The translations under genes were made by a program, and so were the position numbers. This document shows, one piece after another, positions 61,206 through 64,000 of a stretch of DNA of 64,000 nucleotides (its first letter is position 1; every line of letters begins with the position of its first letter). The notes beneath the pieces are model-generated. The model ran no database searches. It was not told the DNA's origin and saw only the letters and a list, made by a program, of their open reading frames with translations. The stretch is taken from the NCBI GenBank assembly GCA_007570785.1, contig ML664159.1:6760425-6824424 (forward strand), read 5' to 3'. Source of the DNA: Antilocapra americana. Taxonomy: Eukaryota > Chordata > Mammalia > Artiodactyla > Antilocapridae.

Positions 61206-63865
61206 CTCTCTAAGTAACCTCAAATTTTTTATAATTTTTCCTCCAAAGTTTGGGCATGAATTTATAATCTACACATTCCCTTGTTAAGGATAAAGTAGTG
61301 TGACTTGTAATGCCTTGTGTTTGAGGGAATTGTGAGGAGAATAGGTCCATTTATTTGAGAATGATACTCTGTATCGCACTCAAGAACCCCAAGGCATGGG
61401 AAACAGAAGTAGAAAGCACCTCCTTCTCCCTTTGGGAAGAGCTGAGTCTGCCCGTAAGTGGGTGTACTGTCCAGCAGTGGAATCTTGTTTTGGGTCTGGA
61501 AATATTTTCTTAAGTTGATGCTTTGATCTCTTTCTCAGAGTTAAATCTAAGACTGGCAAAGGTTTTATTTGTTCTACTGTCCACTAGAAACCTAGACAGC
61601 TTTCCAAGGAGCACAAGTGTTTACCATGTAGAAAGAGCACTTACAGGTAAAAAGTGGGCCAGACAGTGCAGATGAGGTAGGGAAAGAACTCAGTCAGCTG
61701 TTTATTGTGTTCATCTGGGCATCAGTTCAGACTGGGTGCCCACAAATCCATTGACAAGTGTCAGGCAGTCACATACAGCTTTCCCAGAGGAAGGAAGGAA
61801 GGAGGAACAGCATGAAGCTGTCAGCCTTTGCTTGGTGATTGCCTGACGCAGTCCTCCAGTAGGAGTTCCTGAGAGCTGAGCCCCAGCAAAGCTACCTGCC
61901 GTGAAGACACACAAGTACTGAAATGTACTTTTTGAAGAAATAGCTTTTTAAAAGGGTGGTGAATGTGCTGTAAGCAATTTAGGAAGTAGCTGGAGGGGGT
62001 CCCTCCTATCGAGCTTATTTTCTTCTTCTTAAAATAGATGGTACCTAAAAGTTATATCTCTGATTTAATTGAGCCATTAATGTCAGAGTAATCAGTGATC
62101 TCAAAAGGAAAGCCATTTACCATCATGGAGAAAAAATTGAACACACATCGAGAAACCAAACCCAGGAAAGAGATTGTGAAATATTTAGGGCCCTCCAAGT
62201 TTTCCAAGAACATAAAAAATACAGTAAGAGGTCTTTGCAAGAAGTTCTTCACTCTAATAAATACAGTGAATTTCTCAGTATGTTTGTCAAACACGTCCTA
62301 AGGGAAAAGGTAGCTTTAGGTTTCCTTAATTTATGTCTTAAACCAGAACCTTATTTCCAGGCTCAGAAGACATTCTCACCAAAGGCTTTGTCAGGATTTG
62401 GAAGGAAGAGAAAAAGAGGGAAATTTAAGAAAAATGTTATAAAGGAAAATTTAATATTGGTTGTGTAACCTCTGATACAAACTTCTAAATTTCGGTAAAA
62501 AGTTATATACATTCAATTTTTCCATTATGACAGTAATATAAATGTTTTAGAACATTTTTAAACTATGAAAAATAGAAAAGGAAAAGATTAGCTTTAATTC
62601 TACCAGTGAAACATATTGACCATATTTTAGTATATTTCTAGTCATTTTTTCTTGCTACATTTTAATAATTTGTGCCCCATTTGATACCTTTTATTCAGTT
62701 AACAATGAAATATAATCATATTTCTCAGTGCTCTAACAAGCTACTCACAAAAGTAATTGATAAAGACGGCATAGTATCCGACTGAAGGGATATGCCACAG
62801 TTACTGTCCCCATAATTTCTGAACATTTTCAGCATGGCCCCTCTCTTTTATTCCTGTGTCAGTTCTTGTCACCATGTAGAATCCCTGAATTTGGAGGTCT
62901 CTTTCTTATCTGAAAAGATGAGAATGGTAGTATGACTGACAAAAACATGATGAAGACTTCTGTAATGCAGCCAATTGTTAGTCATAGAGCAGTGGGAGCA
63001 GAGGACGAAAATAGCTAGTTAAAATCCACTTATAAACTGGACTTTTTTCTGGCCAATAATACCAGTCTTTTTAACCAAGATGATTTGAATTTCATATAAT
63101 TCTTATATTTTTCCATTATAGCATGGATTTAAAAGGCCAAAAGATAAAGGGCAAAAGAGTAGCAATTAAGCAGAGTGACTTTGCCATCTACAAAGTAGGG
63201 GACTATCTGCCATGGCTGTTGGAAAGGATCCAAATGCATGATTCACCAGTGCTGGGATTGGTTTCCATGTTTGTGGCAAGATATTGCACCTCTCTCTGCT
63301 TGGTTTCATTTACCGTTTAAAAAAAAAAAAGGGATAGTGGATTGGATATTTCCTTATGTCTCTCCCAGTTTTAACAATGTGTGATTTTGTCTCCAGTTCA
63401 TTTAACATTCACTGGTTCATTTATTTCTTTGCTCTGTAAACACTGACTGAGTGCCCAGGGACCAGGCACCATGCCTGCCACTGGGAATGCCCAGATGACC
63501 ACGTGGCCCTTCACTCCAGGTGTGTGTGCATGCATGCCTGCATGTGTGTGCACATGTGGTGGCGGGAGGCCAGAGACACAGTGGTAGGAACAGGTAGCTA
63601 CAGTAGAGTGCCCTTGGCGCTACAGTGTGTGCTCAGGGGATAGTGGGTGGGTAGAGGAGGAAGGAATTGGGTTTGGGATTGAGAAAGCTCTTAAATCAAT
63701 CAGAAAATGGTAAGAGAGCCTATAAATCTCTTGAGCTGTTCATCTTGAACTATAATGTCAGTTGCATGTTTTAAAGGCAGGTTTATTGTGAGTGATGCTT
63801 TTTTTTCTTCTTTGCTCAGTACCTGTGGTTATGTGTCAGCACCTTATACAGACCTATTCTTTTGA
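61206..63865. other. Single-copy intron
   Basis: No gene is recognised. Overlapping small open frames at 62052-62468 have no known domain. A TG-rich tract lies at about 63520-63560. Positions 63420-63510 ('gactgagtgcccagggacca') are L2/MIR-like. Confidence 0.4.
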
Positions 63866-63867
63866 AA

Positions 63868-64000
63868 ATAAATTTTTTAAAAATTGAAGTACAGTCGATT
63901 TACAATGTTGTATTTCTGGTATATAACAAAGGAGTTATTTTATAGTTTATAATCTTTTCCATTGTGGTTTATTATAAGATATTGCATACAGTGCCCCATG
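63868..64000 (-). mobile_element. LINE-1 3' end, cut by the window edge
   Basis: 'aaaattgaagtacagtcgat' followed by 'ttacaatgttgtatttctgg' and 'gatattgcatacagtgcccc' is the antisense L1 3' end. The rest lies beyond the window. Confidence 0.85.

Larger units (their letters stand above)
50237..64000 (+). other. PPM1L: PPM1L intron 2, 5' part
   Basis: The intron begins with donor gtatgc. No sequence resembling the next PPM1L exon (starting TTCLIALLSDKD and carrying the VGDSRG motif) is found before the window ends, so at least 13.7 kb of this intron is present. Confidence 0.8.

Noticed and set aside
62052..62468. Overlapping open frames on both strands
   Set aside because: Both strands are open because the segment has few stop-like triplets; no known protein is recognised.
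50237..64000. The next PPM1L exon in the remainder of the window
   Set aside because: No segment encodes the expected TTCLIALLSDKD or VGDSRG motifs in any frame.

Overview
The window is nuclear DNA from a ruminant, most likely a bovid such as cattle or a close relative. The evidence is the repeat content. It holds at least six reverse-transcriptase-bearing BovB (RTE-type) LINE copies, more than a dozen tRNA-Glu-derived Bov-tA/Bov-A2 SINEs, two CHR-type artiodactyl SINEs and several LINE-1 copies with bovine-type 3' ends. It is not bacterial, and I see no operons, CRISPR arrays, phage genes or RNA genes other than SINE-embedded tRNA relics.

Only one host coding segment can be supported: a 175-bp internal exon at 50062-50236 on the plus strand. 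Its 58 codons read as the part of the PP2C-type protein phosphatase PPM1L (PP2C-epsilon) directly after the DGHGGE metal-binding motif. The exon has a TACTAAT branch-point match, a pyrimidine-rich acceptor and an AG|GTATGC donor. I therefore read 1-50061 as the end of PPM1L intron 1 and 50237-64000 as the start of intron 2.

Layout: 1-11.5 kb is mostly single-copy intron with scattered MIR/L2 relics, one CHR SINE, one MaLR-type LTR and two Bov-tA SINEs. From 11.5 to 15.6 kb lies a composite LINE-1 block flanked by a perfect 14-bp duplication and invaded by BovB and a SINE. From 15.7 to 38.7 kb the intron is interspersed with SINEs, a BovB, a small minisatellite and L1 fragments. At 38.75-41.7 kb there is a young LINE-1 broken by an assembly gap of exactly 400 N. 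At 45.0-48.1 kb a MER2-like DNA transposon appears split by an L1 that itself contains Tigger1, BovB, Bov-tA and CHR insertions. Past the exon come an L1 (51.6-53.2 kb), a BovB (53.9-55.2 kb), two tandem L1s sharing one target site (57.6-59.1 kb), a Bov-A2 SINE, a long BovB (59.6-61.2 kb), and an L1 3' end running off the window.

I found no undescribed biological system. The notable signals are structural: nested and tandem retrotransposon insertions, a 346-bp identical inverted L1 segment next to the assembly gap, direct BovB repeats flanking the PPM1L exon, and a possible frameshifted retrocopy at 4638-5131 whose parent I cannot name. Repeat family names come from recognising sequence; no database search was run, and subfamily labels are tentative.
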